Position numbers and translations under genes: made by a program
Notes under the pieces: generated by a model
Seen by the model: only the letters and a program-made list of their open reading frames with translations
What the model was told of the DNA's origin: nothing
The model's database searches: none
In this document: one piece after another, positions 13,673 to 20,996 of the stretch
Layout of the letters: each line of letters opens with the position of its first letter
How positions within the stretch are numbered: position 1 is the stretch's first letter
NCBI RefSeq assembly: GCF_009184865.1
Contig: NZ_CP045096.1
Span: 5,146,001 to 5,210,000, forward strand
From: Streptomyces phaeolivaceus
GTDB lineage: Bacteria; Actinomycetota; Actinomycetes; Streptomycetales; Streptomycetaceae
Length of the DNA stretch: 64,000 nt
Reading direction: 5' to 3'

Positions 13673-14389
13673 GTGACGGAGTCAGCGGAGCTCCCCCCTG
13701 CGCCCGAGCAGGCGCGCGACGTATTCGGTGATCGCTACGCGGATGCGGTCCGGTACGCCGAGCTCCTGGCCGAGGCGGGAGTGCAGCGAGGGCTCATCGG
13801 CCCGCGGGAGGTACCCCGGCTGTGGGAGAGGCACCTGCTGAACTGCGCGGTGCTCTCCGAGGTCGTGCCCGAGGGGGTGATGGTGTGCGACGTCGGCTCC
13901 GGTGCCGGATTGCCCGGCATTCCGCTGGCCCTTGTCCGGGAGGATCTGAAGATCACGCTGCTCGAACCGCTCCTGCGACGCACGAACTTCCTGACCGAGG
14001 TCGTCGAACTCCTGGGTCTCGACCATGTGACCGTCGTCCGTGGCCGAGCCGAAGAAGTCCTCGGAACGCTGCAGCCGGTCCACGTGGTGACGGCTCGGGC
14101 CGTGGCGCCTCTCGACCGACTCGCCGCGTGGGGTATTCCGCTGCTGCGTCCGTACGGGGAGATGCTCGCGCTCAAGGGCGACACAGCGGAGGAGGAACTG
14201 AAGAGCGCTTCCACGGCTCTGAGCAAGCTCGGCGCGGTCGAGACCTCCATCCTGCATGTCGGTGAGGGTGTCGTCGATCCACTGTCCACGGTGGTCCGTG
14301 TGGAGGTCGGGGAGAGCCCGGGTGGTGTGCGCTTCGCGGCGAAACGGGCGAAGGCTGCTCGGACAGGGCGAGTACGTCGACGCCGTTAG
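13673..14389 (+). CDS. rsmG: 16S rRNA (guanine-527-N7)-methyltransferase RsmG
   Basis: SAM-dependent methylation of G527 in 16S rRNA; loss of the enzyme gives low-level streptomycin resistance in Streptomyces. 238 aa from the GTG at 13673, preferred over the GTG at 13628 because GGAAGGA lies 8 bases upstream. The SAM-binding motif is DVGSGAGLPGIPLAL and LLEPLLRRTNFL follows. The lysine/arginine-rich C terminus (KRAKAARTGRVRRRR) fits rRNA binding. It precedes parA by about 290 bp; the gidB-parA neighbourhood is conserved. Confidence 0.96.
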   Translation: MTESAELPPAPEQARDVFGDRYADAVRYAELLAEAGVQRGLIGPREVPRLWERHLLNCAVLSEVVPEGVMVCDVGSGAGLPGIPLALVREDLKITLLEPLLRRTNFLTEVVELLGLDHVTVVRGRAEEVLGTLQPVHVVTARAVAPLDRLAAWGIPLLRPYGEMLALKGDTAEEELKSASTALSKLGAVETSILHVGEGVVDPLSTVVRVEVGESPGGVRFAAKRAKAARTGRVRRRR

Positions 14390-14506
14390 GCATCGGATCG
14401 GAACGTTCGCTGATCCGTCCTGACGAAGAGTCGTACTCCACACAAGCTTCCCAACCTACGCATCTCGGAGTGTCGCGCGAGCGTGGCCTGTGCGGCTGGG
14501 CATCGT

Positions 14507-14520
14507 GTTTCACGTGAAAC
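14507..14520. promoter_or_regulatory. parS site 1
   Basis: Exact GTTTCACGTGAAAC, upstream of the parA start and about 120 bp past rsmG. ParB loading site. Confidence 0.95.
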
Positions 14521-14615
14521 GTCGCTCCCTGCTTCACGGCATCATCAGCCGTGGCCGCGCCGCGGCCGAACCGCGCGACCGGAAGCCTCTCGGGTCACTC
14601 GGAGAGGTAACGGAG

Positions 14616-14642
14616 TTTTCCACAGAGGTGGAATTCTCCACA
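14616..14642 (+). promoter_or_regulatory. Two DnaA-box-like 9-mers upstream of parA
   Basis: TTTTCCACA (14616-14624) and TTCTCCACA (14634-14642) are direct repeats nine bases apart, each one mismatch from TTGTCCACA. They sit 37-63 bp before the likely parA start. Binding is not shown. Confidence 0.45.
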
Positions 14643-14678
14643 GAAGACCAGGCCTCACTGGTTCATGACCCCGAAGAC

Positions 14679-15752
14679 ATGGGAGGCTCTGTTCATTGCG
14701 AGCCTGAAGTCGAGGAGAGTGAATCCTTGCGGTCCGACGCCAACATCGCGGGACCGATGACCGATCCGGTCCCCGGCCCCCGTACCGAGTCGATGGGGGA
14801 CGATGTTTCACGTGAAACACCGCCCCCGATGGACGACACTCCCATCGGTCGTGCTGCCCAACTGGCGGTAGAGGCTCTGGGCCGGGCCGGCGAAGGCCTG
14901 CCTCGACCCGAGCAGACCCGAGTCATGGTGGTCGCCAACCAGAAGGGCGGCGTCGGCAAGACCACGACGACGGTCAACCTCGCCGCTTCGCTGGCTCTGC
15001 ATGGCGCCCGTGTCCTGGTGATCGATCTCGACCCCCAGGGCAATGCCTCCACCGCGCTGGGGATCGACCATCACGCCGAGGTGCCGTCCATCTATGACGT
15101 GCTGATCGACAGCCAGCCGCTGGCAGAAGTCGTCCAGCCTGTTCCCGATGTAGAGGGCCTCTTCTGCGCGCCGGCCACGATCGATCTCGCCGGTGCGGAG
15201 ATCGAGCTGGTGTCCCTGGTGGCACGAGAGAGCCGGCTGCAGCGGGCGATTCAGGCGTACGAGCAGCCCCTGGACTACATCCTCATCGACTGCCCGCCCT
15301 CGCTCGGCCTGCTGACGGTGAACGCGATGGTCGCGGGCCAGGAGGTCCTCATTCCGATCCAGTGCGAGTACTACGCGCTGGAGGGCCTCGGGCAGCTGCT
15401 CCGCAATGTCGACCTCGTACGGGGGCACCTCAACCCCGTCCTCCATGTGTCGACCATCCTGCTCACCATGTACGACGGCCGGACGCGTCTGGCGTCCCAG
15501 GTCGCCGACGAGGTGCGCACGCACTTCGGCGAGGAGGTGCTGCGGACGAGCATTCCCCGTTCGGTCCGTATCTCCGAGGCGCCGAGCTATGGGCAGACGG
15601 TGCTGACCTACGATCCAGGATCGAGCGGTGCCCTCTCCTACCTTGAGGCGGCACGAGAAATCGCACTGAAGGGCGTAGGCGTCGGGTACGACCCGACGCA
15701 CGCCCATATCGGTGCTCAGAACAATCCGAGTGTGGTGGAGGGGATCCAGTGA
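14679..15752 (+). CDS. parA: Chromosome partitioning ATPase ParA
   Basis: Deviant-Walker ATPase that positions the ParB-parS complex; in Streptomyces it acts at hyphal tips and in sporulation septation. The core carries KGGVGKTTTTVNLAASLA, the DPQGNASTALG switch and IDCPPSLGLLTVNA. The N terminus is uncertain. The ATG at 14679 gives 357 aa; an ATG at 14757 gives 331 aa; a TTG at about 14727 follows GAGGAGAG at good spacing. All have a long polar extension before the ATPase fold. parS site 2 lies inside the gene and is read as VSRET. The stop overlaps the parB start as GTGA. Confidence 0.93.
   Translation: MGGSVHCEPEVEESESLRSDANIAGPMTDPVPGPRTESMGDDVSRETPPPMDDTPIGRAAQLAVEALGRAGEGLPRPEQTRVMVVANQKGGVGKTTTTVNLAASLALHGARVLVIDLDPQGNASTALGIDHHAEVPSIYDVLIDSQPLAEVVQPVPDVEGLFCAPATIDLAGAEIELVSLVARESRLQRAIQAYEQPLDYILIDCPPSLGLLTVNAMVAGQEVLIPIQCEYYALEGLGQLLRNVDLVRGHLNPVLHVSTILLTMYDGRTRLASQVADEVRTHFGEEVLRTSIPRSVRISEAPSYGQTVLTYDPGSSGALSYLEAAREIALKGVGVGYDPTHAHIGAQNNPSVVEGIQ
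14805..14818. promoter_or_regulatory. parS site 2 (inside parA)
   Basis: Exact 14-bp match within parA coding sequence, translated as Val-Ser-Arg-Glu-Thr in the N-terminal extension. Confidence 0.95.
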
Positions 15753-16843
15753 GTGATCGACGGAGGGGGTTGGGCCGTGGTCTCGCCGCACTGATCCCAG
15801 CAGCCGCGACAGGAGAGAAGGAGTCTCCGGCAGCGGCAGTACCTGCGCCCACGCCGCCGGCGGCGTCTGTGTTCACGCCCGAGCGCGGCGTGGGAGCCGC
15901 GAAGGTGGCCACGCTTCCGCATGTTTCACGTGAAACAGAGGAGACGTCGCCGAACGGAGCGGTGGAGCTGCCGGCGGCACCCATCGGTGCCTACTTCGCG
16001 GAACTGCCTCTCGACTCCATCACCCCGAACCCGCGTCAGCCGCGCGAGGTGTTCGACGAGGATCTGCTCCAGGAACTCGTCACCTCCATCAAGGAGGTCG
16101 GCCTTCTCCAGCCCATCGTCGTACGTCAGGCGGGCCCCGGTCGCTATGAGCTCATCATGGGTGAGCGGCGCTGGCGAGCCTGCCACGAGGCCGAGTTGGA
16201 GGCGATCCCGGCGATCGTCCGGGCCACGGACGACGAGAAGCTTCTCCTGGACGCCCTCCTGGAGAACCTGCATCGTGCGCAGCTGAACCCGCTGGAAGAG
16301 GCTTTCGCCTACGACCAGTTGCTCAAGGACTTCAACTGCACGCACGACCAGCTGGCGGACCGCATCGGCCGATCCCGTCCGCAGGTCTCCAACACACTGC
16401 GGCTGCTGAAGCTTTCGGCGGCGGTTCAGCGCCGTGTGGCCGCCGGAGTTCTCTCCGCAGGGCACGCACGGGCGCTGCTCTCTGTCGAGGACTCGGAGGA
16501 GCAGGACAAGCTGGCTCATCGGATCGTGGCCGAGGGGCTCTCCGTCCGAGCCGTCGAAGAGATCGTCACCCTCATGGGGTCGCATCCGAAGACCTCGGCA
16601 CGGTCCAAGGGCCCACGAGCGGGCTCCGTTCCCTCCCCGGCGCTGGGGGAGCTCGCGACGCGCCTCTCGGACCGCTTCGAGACGCGCGTGAAGATCGATC
16701 TGGGCCAGAAGAAGGGCAAGATCACCGTGGAGTTCGCGTCCACAGAGGACCTTGAGCGGATTCTGAGCACGCTCGCCCCGGGCGAGAAGCTCGCTCTCCA
16801 GAAGAGTCTCCTAGACGACGCCTCGGAGGAGGCGGAGGCCTGA
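15749..16843 (+). CDS. parB: Chromosome partitioning protein ParB
   Basis: CTP-dependent DNA clamp that loads at parS and spreads to organise the origin region. 364 aa from GTG, coupled to parA. The N terminus (DRRRGLGRGLAALIP) is the usual ParA-stimulating segment. A variable linker of about 65 residues follows and contains VSRET encoded by parS site 3. Then come the CTP-binding ParB/Srx domain with LMGERRWRACHEAELEAIP, the ENLHRAQLNPLEEA motif, the helix-turn-helix (QLADRIGRSRPQVSNTLRLLKL) and the C-terminal dimerisation domain. It is followed by a strong terminator. Confidence 0.97.
   Translation: MSDRRRGLGRGLAALIPAAATGEKESPAAAVPAPTPPAASVFTPERGVGAAKVATLPHVSRETEETSPNGAVELPAAPIGAYFAELPLDSITPNPRQPREVFDEDLLQELVTSIKEVGLLQPIVVRQAGPGRYELIMGERRWRACHEAELEAIPAIVRATDDEKLLLDALLENLHRAQLNPLEEAFAYDQLLKDFNCTHDQLADRIGRSRPQVSNTLRLLKLSAAVQRRVAAGVLSAGHARALLSVEDSEEQDKLAHRIVAEGLSVRAVEEIVTLMGSHPKTSARSKGPRAGSVPSPALGELATRLSDRFETRVKIDLGQKKGKITVEFASTEDLERILSTLAPGEKLALQKSLLDDASEEAEA
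15923..15936. promoter_or_regulatory. parS site 3 (inside parB)
   Basis: Exact match within parB, again translated VSRET, in the linker before the CTPase domain. Confidence 0.95.
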
Positions 16844-16885
16844 GCCGGTCGAATGGAGGGACGGCATTCGGCCCGTCGACAGCCT

Positions 16886-16925
16886 GAGCGGGCTGTGTCC
16901 GATGTATACCGGACACAGCCCGCTC
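16886..16925 (+). terminator. parAB terminator
   Basis: A perfect 16-bp stem (16886-16901 with 16910-16925, arm GAGCGGGCTGTGTCCG), 8-base loop, then TTTGCTTTG. It begins 42 bp after the parB stop. Confidence 0.88.
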
Positions 16926-17018
16926 TTTGCTTTGAGGCGGTATCTAGGCAATCGCATCGTGGATACGATGCGTTTGGGTATGGCGCATCGACCTGGTGAA
17001 TCTTTGGAGGGCGGGGCC

Positions 17019-17276
17019 ATGCGAACCGTGAGCCGATCCGGACTGGTGACCGCATGCCTGGGACTGGGGGCGGTCGGCGGGTTCGTCGGCAGTCTGCTCA
17101 GGGAGCGGAGCGCTCTGACAGCCGCTCGCGACGCTGCGGGCGAAGGAAGCGAGGAACAGCCTTCATGGGGCGTCGGCTCGTACCGCTCACGCTGGACAAC
17201 CTTCAGGACCTTCCCAAGCGCTGTCGCTCGTGTGTCTTCTGGGAGTTGGACCCAGTCAGCGGCGAGGCCGCACTAA
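17019..17276 (+). CDS. Possible small single-pass membrane protein
   Basis: An 85-codon frame from an ATG with GGAGG eight bases upstream, the best ribosome site in this stretch. Residues 7-27 (SGLVTACLGLGAVGGFVGSL) form a plausible signal anchor. A charged segment follows (LLRERSALTAARDAAGEGSEEQ). The frame then runs 112 bases into the GNAT gene in another frame, where the product looks like shadow translation. It may therefore be a real short membrane peptide whose extra C terminus is an accident of overlap, or it may only couple translation to the GNAT gene. Function unknown. Confidence 0.4.
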   Translation: MRTVSRSGLVTACLGLGAVGGFVGSLLRERSALTAARDAAGEGSEEQPSWGVGSYRSRWTTFRTFPSAVARVSSGSWTQSAARPH

Positions 17277-17782
17277 GGGCGGGCACCCCGGCCCTGGAGA
17301 AGGAGGCGTGGATCTCCGCGGTCCTGCTGGACTGGGGGTCCTGCGGTCGGGTCGTCTACGTGGACGAAGTGCCGGTGGGTTTCGTGCTGTACGCGCCGCC
17401 GGCTTATGTGCCCCGCGCCATGGCGTTCCCCACGAGCCCGGTGTCTCCCGACGCGGTCCAGTTGATGACCGCCTTCATCAGGCAGGGCTATCAGGGGCAG
17501 GGGCTCGGTCGAGTGATGGTCCAGACAGTGGCCAAGGATCTGCTGCGGCGGGGATTCAAGGCGATCGAGGCCTTCGGGGACGCCCGTTGGAAGGATCCGG
17601 CGTGCGTCCTACCCGCTGACCATCTGACAGCGGTGGGCTTCAAGACGGTCCGTCCCCACCCCACCTACCCCAGGCTTCGGCTGGAGCTGCGGACGACGCT
17701 TTCCTGGAAGGAGGACGTCGAGCTGGCCTTGGATCGGCTTCTGGGAGCCGTGCAGAAGGAACCGGCGTTGCGACCTCTCTGA
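17165..17782 (+). CDS. GNAT family N-acetyltransferase
   Basis: 205-aa acetyltransferase-like protein of unknown substrate, conserved beside parB in Streptomyces as far as I recall. The start at 17165 (MGRRLVPLTLDNLQDLP) has AGGA nine bases upstream. The acetyl-CoA-binding motif A is GYQGQGLGRVMVQTVAKDLLRRG (about residues 116-138). It is preceded by the beta strands GRVVYVDEVPVGFVLY and by a cysteine-containing CRSCVFWELD segment near residue 20. A shared bidirectional terminator separates it from the convergent trxA. Confidence 0.85.
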   Translation: MGRRLVPLTLDNLQDLPKRCRSCVFWELDPVSGEAALRAGTPALEKEAWISAVLLDWGSCGRVVYVDEVPVGFVLYAPPAYVPRAMAFPTSPVSPDAVQLMTAFIRQGYQGQGLGRVMVQTVAKDLLRRGFKAIEAFGDARWKDPACVLPADHLTAVGFKTVRPHPTYPRLRLELRTTLSWKEDVELALDRLLGAVQKEPALRPL

Positions 17783-17800
17783 GGGGGTCGTTGCAGAGCG

Positions 17801-17830
17801 AAGGGGCCGACCCGCCTGGGTCGGCCCCTT
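17801..17830. terminator. Bidirectional terminator between GNAT gene and trxA
   Basis: A perfect 13-bp stem (AAGGGGCCGACCC with GGGTCGGCCCCTT) and a 4-base loop. A on one side and T on the other suit both strands. Confidence 0.85.
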
Positions 17831-17833
17831 CAT

Positions 17834-17847
17834 GTTTCACGTGAAAC
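17834..17847. promoter_or_regulatory. parS site 4
   Basis: Exact match three bases from the terminator stem and immediately before the trxA stop codon, in a convergent gap. Confidence 0.95.
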
Positions 17848-17848
17848 A

Positions 17849-18181
17849 TCACTCGGCGATGAAGTCCTCGAGGTCACGCACGATCGCTGCCTTGGGCTTG
17901 GCACCGACGATGGTCTTGGCGACCTCGCCGCCCTGGTAGACGTTCAGCGTCGGGATGGACATGACGCCGTACTTGGCTGCCGTGGCGGGGTTCTCGTCGA
18001 TGTTGAGCTTGACGATCTCGATCTTGTCGCCGTACTCCTGGGCGATCGCTTCGAGGGACGGCGCGATCTGGCGGCACGGACCGCACCAAGCGGCCCAGAA
18101 GTCCACCAGGACGGGCTTGTCGTTCTTGAGGACGTCCTGCTCGAAGGAATCGTCGGTCACGTTCTTCAGGGTGCCGGCCAC
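17849..18181 (-). CDS. trxA: Thioredoxin
   Basis: 110-aa thioredoxin, a cytosolic disulfide reductant recycled by the adjacent trxB product with NADPH. The active site is WAAWCGPCRQIAPS (the CGPC motif near residues 33-36). The cis-proline MSIPTLNVYQGG follows near 75. The start is GTG at 18181. It lies about 40 bp downstream of trxB on the same strand, so it shares the trxB promoter. Confidence 0.97.
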   Translation of the reverse strand: MAGTLKNVTDDSFEQDVLKNDKPVLVDFWAAWCGPCRQIAPSLEAIAQEYGDKIEIVKLNIDENPATAAKYGVMSIPTLNVYQGGEVAKTIVGAKPKAAIVRDLEDFIAE

Positions 18182-18222
18182 TGAGGGCTCCTAACTGGTT
18201 GGTGCGGTGGGGCGGACGGGGG

Positions 18223-19194
18223 TCAGACGGTGGTCTTCTCGGGCTCGGCGGCCTGGTCGCCGTCGGCGAGGGCGGCGAGGTAGCGCTCGGCGTCGAGGGC
18301 GGCGGAACAGCCGGTGCCGGCCGCGGTGATCGCCTGGCGGTACGTGTGGTCGACGACATCACCAGCGGCGAAGACACCGGTCAGGTTCGTCCGGGTCGAG
18401 GGAGAGGCCACCTTCAGATAGCCCTCGTCGTCCAGGTCGAGCTGCCCCTTGAAGAGTTCCGTGCGCGGGTCGTGGCCGATCGCGATGAACAGACCCGTCA
18501 CCGGCAGCTCGGAGGTCTCGCCCGTCTTGAGGTTGCGCAGCTTCAGTCCGGCGAGCTTCTGGTCACCCTGGATCTCGGCTACCTCGCTGTCCCACACGAA
18601 GGAGATCTTCGGGTCGGCGAACGCACGCTCCTGCATCGCCTTGGAGGCACGCAGGGTGTCCCGGCGGTGGACGATGGTCACGGACTTGGCGAACCGCGAG
18701 AGGAAGGTGGCCTCCTCCATGGCCGTGTCACCGCCGCCGATCACGGCGATGTCCTGGTCTTTGAAGAAGAACCCGTCACAGGTGGCACACCAGGAGACAC
18801 CGCGGCCGGAGAGCGCGTCCTCGCTGGGCAGCCCGAGCTTGCGGTGCTGGGAGCCGGTGGTGACGATGACGGCCCTGGCGCGGTGCACCGTGCCAGCGGT
18901 GTCCGTGACGGTCTTGATCTCGCCGCTCAGGTCGACGGCGACGATGTCGTCCGGAATCAGCTCGGCACCGAAGCGCTCGGCCTGCCCCCGCATGTTGTCC
19001 ATGAGGTCGGGGCCCATGATGCCGTCCCGGAAGCCCGGGAAGTTCTCCACCTCAGTGGTGTTCATCAGCGCGCCGCCTGCGGTGACGGCGCCCTCGAACA
19101 CCAGCGGCTTCAGCGACGCGCGCGCGGTGTAGAGCGCCGCCGTGTAGCCGGCGGGCCCGGAGCCGATGATGATCACGTTTCGGACGTCGCTCAC
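18223..19194 (-). CDS. trxB: Thioredoxin reductase (NADPH)
   Basis: Low-molecular-weight flavoprotein, 323 aa from the GTG at 19194 with GAGGAA upstream, that reduces thioredoxin. The FAD-binding motif is [16 protein letters not shown] at the N terminus. The redox-active pair is WCATCDG, the NADPH motif is [10 protein letters not shown], and the C-terminal FAD segment is [23 protein letters not shown]. It forms an operon with trxA and has a sigma-R-type promoter upstream. Confidence 0.97.
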   Translation of the reverse strand: MSDVRNVIIIGSGPAGYTAALYTARASLKPLVFEGAVTAGGALMNTTEVENFPGFRDGIMGPDLMDNMRGQAERFGAELIPDDIVAVDLSGEIKTVTDTAGTVHRARAVIVTTGSQHRKLGLPSEDALSGRGVSWCATCDGFFFKDQDIAVIGGGDTAMEEATFLSRFAKSVTIVHRRDTLRASKAMQERAFADPKISFVWDSEVAEIQGDQKLAGLKLRNLKTGETSELPVTGLFIAIGHDPRTELFKGQLDLDDEGYLKVASPSTRTNLTGVFAAGDVVDHTYRQAITAAGTGCSAALDAERYLAALADGDQAAEPEKTTV

Positions 19195-19266
19195 GGCTTG
19201 ATTCCTCGTCTCTGGAGACTGCTGCGTACTGCCGGTGGGAGCTGCTCTCGGAACTCTCACCCCACC

Positions 19267-19294
19267 CAACGGATCCTAAGGGGCGCGCATTCCC
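19267..19294 (-). promoter_or_regulatory. Sigma-R-type promoter of trxBA
   Basis: On the minus strand, GGGAAT (19294-19289) is followed by exactly 18 bases and then GTTG (19270-19267). This is the disulfide-stress sigma-R consensus known for Streptomyces trxBA, about 75 bp before the trxB start. It predicts induction by thiol oxidants. Confidence 0.85.
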
Positions 19295-19365
19295 ACTGTG
19301 TCCGGGCACACGGAGACTGGACACCCCACCGGGATGCCAGGACGGCACGAGGAGCGAGACAGTCC

Positions 19366-20262
19366 TCAGGGACGGTCGTACGAGTGCTTCGCCAGAATGT
19401 CGGCAGCGGGCTCCGAAGCCTTGTCCAAGCAGGAGGCGTCGGCCACGTAGGCAGTCACGCGGGAGTCGTCGGAGCGGTCAGGCAGCAGCACAAGATACGC
19501 GTCGGTTCCCTGGTAGCTACCGGGCTCGGAAGCGATGGCGTCCGTGGTGTCGCCAATGCCCTTCGCGATGCAGTCGGGCACCTCGGTCTTGAAGAGCGTG
19601 TTCGTGCTCTTGTCCTTGGTTCCCTGGGTCCCGTAGATATCCCTTTCCGGCGTGCTCTCCTTCTCCGTATCGCCCAGGAGGTCCTGGACCCGCTTCTCCA
19701 GCTTGACGCCGGAGAAGACATCGGAGGCCGTCGGAGACGCACTCGGGGGGCTGTCGTCCTCACCGATCGACTGGACGAGGACGGCACCGAAACCCAGGGC
19801 CGCGATCGCGAAGACGGCGCCGATAGCCGTCCTGCGACGGTTGTGCCGCCTCTGGCTCGTCCGGCCTGGGCCGGTGGACGCGCGTGGATGACCGGCATAG
19901 CGATCAGCCGCAGACGATGTTTCACGTGAAACATGCGCGCCGCTGCCGCTCGTCACTGTGTGGGAGACGTCGGAACGGTCTTCGGTGTCCTGGCTCTGGG
20001 ACGCCGTGGCGTCCAGCAGCGCCTCGGCGGCCAGGGCGGCATCGATCCGTCCCGCCACGTCGTCGGGCATACGGGGAGGGCCCGGCAGGGTGCCGAGAAG
20101 GCTGCGGATCTCCTCCAGTGAGGCGTACACGTCGGCGCAGAGGGGGCACTCCTCCAGGTGCTGTCGGACGTCCGAGGTACGGGACGGAGGCAGCAGCCCC
20201 TCGCTGAGGTCGGAGATCTCGGTGACTTCCGGGTGCCCGGCCGTGTCGGTCGTGGATGTCAC
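19366..20262 (-). CDS. Zinc-type anti-sigma factor of SigM
   Basis: 298-aa single-pass membrane protein. The N-terminal cytoplasmic domain has the ZAS motif HxxxCxxC (His35, Cys39, Cys42 in RQHLEECPLC), typical of redox-responsive or structural zinc anti-sigma factors. Next come a disordered linker, a basic RRHNRRRT stop-transfer patch and a transmembrane helix (AIGAVFAIAALGFGAVLVQSI, about 147-167). The extracellular domain of about 130 residues has two cysteines (PDCIAKG and DASCLDK) that could pair. The GTG start overlaps the sigM stop (GTGA). It corresponds in position to RsmA of mycobacteria. parS site 5 lies in the linker and is read as VSRET. Confidence 0.85.
   Translation of the reverse strand: MTSTTDTAGHPEVTEISDLSEGLLPPSRTSDVRQHLEECPLCADVYASLEEIRSLLGTLPGPPRMPDDVAGRIDAALAAEALLDATASQSQDTEDRSDVSHTVTSGSGAHVSRETSSAADRYAGHPRASTGPGRTSQRRHNRRRTAIGAVFAIAALGFGAVLVQSIGEDDSPPSASPTASDVFSGVKLEKRVQDLLGDTEKESTPERDIYGTQGTKDKSTNTLFKTEVPDCIAKGIGDTTDAIASEPGSYQGTDAYLVLLPDRSDDSRVTAYVADASCLDKASEPAADILAKHSYDRP
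19919..19932. promoter_or_regulatory. parS site 5 (inside the anti-sigma gene)
   Basis: Exact match in coding sequence on the minus strand. Translated VSRET, the same frame as in parA and parB. Confidence 0.95.
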
Positions 20263-20972
20263 GCTCGCCCACCTCCGCCCTTCACAGCAGCTGAATCGCT
20301 TGGCCCTGCATCATGTGGTCCCGCTGCGGGTGGGACGGATGTCCCCTGCGCCCGGTTCCTTCCACGCCCCGACTTTCTGCCGCCGTCACCCTCGCCATCC
20401 GCACGGAGATGGGTCAGGAGCGGCAGGAGTCTGGCTCTGCCACGGGCGCAGCGGCTCTTCACCGTGCCGGTCGGCACGTCGAGGATCCGCGCGGCCTCCG
20501 CTACCGGGTAGCCCTGCATGTCCACCAGCACGAGCGCCGCCCGCTGATCCTGCGGCAGGGTGCCGAGCGCCTCCAGCAGCTGGCGGTGCAGATCGTTGCG
20601 CTCGGCCGGAGCGGAAGCCGACTCGTGCGGCTCCAGGAGCTGCTCCAAGCGCTCGGTGTCGTCGACGGGCGACGTCTTACGGGATGCCGCCTTGCGGGCA
20701 CGGTCCAGGCAGGCGTTCACCGTGATGCGGTGCAGCCAGGTCGTGACGGCCGACTGGCCACGGAAGGTGTGGGCGGCCCGATAGGCGGACACCAGCGCGT
20801 CCTGGACGGCGTCGGCGGCCTCCTCACGGTCCCCCAGCGTCCGCAGCGCCACCGCCCACAGCCGGTCCCGGTGCCGCCGCACCAGCTCACCGAAGGCGTC
20901 GGGGTCGCCCTTGACGTGCCGGGCCAGGAGATCCTGATCGCTTACCCCGCTGTGGTCAGCACTGTGCGCCAT
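20259..20972 (-). CDS. sigM: ECF RNA polymerase sigma factor SigM
   Basis: 237-aa group 4 sigma factor. Region 2 includes AFGELVRRHRDRLWAVALR and EEAADAVQDALVSAYRAAHTFRG; region 4 includes LPQDQRAALVLVDMQGYPVAEAARILDVPTGTVKSRCARGRARL, a helix-turn-helix for the -35 element. The C-terminal 45 residues are a low-complexity basic and glycine tail not needed for sigma function. It is coupled to its anti-sigma gene. The order sigM, anti-sigma, trxB, trxA is the same as in Mycobacterium, which supports the name. Confidence 0.9.
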   Translation of the reverse strand: MAHSADHSGVSDQDLLARHVKGDPDAFGELVRRHRDRLWAVALRTLGDREEAADAVQDALVSAYRAAHTFRGQSAVTTWLHRITVNACLDRARKAASRKTSPVDDTERLEQLLEPHESASAPAERNDLHRQLLEALGTLPQDQRAALVLVDMQGYPVAEAARILDVPTGTVKSRCARGRARLLPLLTHLRADGEGDGGRKSGRGRNRAQGTSVPPAAGPHDAGPSDSAAVKGGGGRA

Positions 20973-20996
20973 CGGATCCCCTCCCTCGATGAGCTC

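Noticed and set aside
14490..14678. Upstream extension of parA starting near a parS
   Set aside because: The extension has no domain and contains DnaA-like and parS DNA signals; later starts fit better.
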